A DNA stretch of 5,203 nt, taken from contig CAIYCZ010000051.1 of NCBI GenBank assembly GCA_903924805.1, positions 1 through 5,203 on the forward strand. The letters are read 5' to 3'. Below, in pieces: positions 5,146 through 5,203 of this stretch. The stretch's first letter is position 1, and the number at the start of each line of letters is the position of its first letter. The notes beneath the pieces were generated by a model. The model saw only the letters and a list, made by a program, of their open reading frames with translations. It was not told the origin of the DNA and did not search any database. The translations under genes were made by a program, and so were the position numbers. The stretch comes from an uncultured delta proteobacterium (GTDB taxonomy: Bacteria; Desulfobacterota; WTBG01; CAIYCZ01).

Positions 5146-5187
5146 ATCCGGGCAGGATGGGTTCTCTGTGACCCATCCTGCCCGGAT
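5146..5187 (+). terminator. Strong hairpin after the plus-strand gene (probable transcript end)
   Basis: ATCCGGGCAGGATGGGT (5146-5162) is perfectly complementary to 5171-5187, a 17-bp GC-rich stem with an 8-nt loop TCTCTGTG. It starts 11 nt after the TAG stop. An outer TGCAA/TTGCA pair (5135-5139 with 5192-5196) could extend it. No U-tract follows, so it may act in 3'-end protection or Rho-aided termination rather than as a classical intrinsic terminator. Confidence 0.7.
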
Positions 5188-5203
5188 TGACTTGCATAAC
5201 GCA

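Overview
The window suggests an anaerobic bacterium, possibly a deltaproteobacterium or similar. The reasons are sigma70-type promoters (TTGACA / TATAAA-like), Shine-Dalgarno (SD) sites of AGGAGG type, a molybdenum-cofactor (Moco) class riboswitch, and a DUF1786 protein, a family I associate with strict anaerobes and methanogens. No rRNA or tRNA gene is present, so taxonomy is inference only.

Layout, right to left along the minus strand. A Moco/Tuco-type riboswitch leader (3155-3253) with its own promoter (3265-3294) ends in an intrinsic terminator (3107-3144). It precedes moaA (2104-3093), a MobB-like P-loop protein (1408-2031) and a DUF1786 ASKHA-like protein (342-1424). The last two genes overlap by 17 bp. 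These three genes look like one cofactor-controlled operon: MoaA makes the first pterin intermediate, the P-loop protein resembles MobB, and the DUF1786 protein has unknown function. The operon gives guilt-by-association evidence linking DUF1786 to molybdenum or tungsten cofactor metabolism.

At the far left (about 11-383) there is a roughly 370-bp segment with no convincing gene. It is bounded by imperfect inverted repeats (AGGACTTTCCCC core) and flanked by a 9/10-matching direct repeat (CAACYGACAT). It has the hallmarks of a small non-autonomous mobile element inserted into the 3' end of the DUF1786 gene, where it supplies the last 13 residues and the stop codon. Its right end carries three perfect 14-bp tandem repeats that place TAG stops in all three frames.

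Right half. A single-domain cupin gene (3329-3727, minus) lies upstream of the riboswitch. Divergent from it, behind a repeat-rich intergenic region and a strong promoter (3883-3910), is a plus-strand gene (3971-5134). It encodes a 387-residue protein that I do not recognise. The protein appears to be two degenerate copies of one domain, with the Cys-rich motif kept only in the first. A 17-bp perfect stem hairpin follows it. The most novel items are this duplicated protein, the riboswitch-governed DUF1786 operon and the candidate miniature element.
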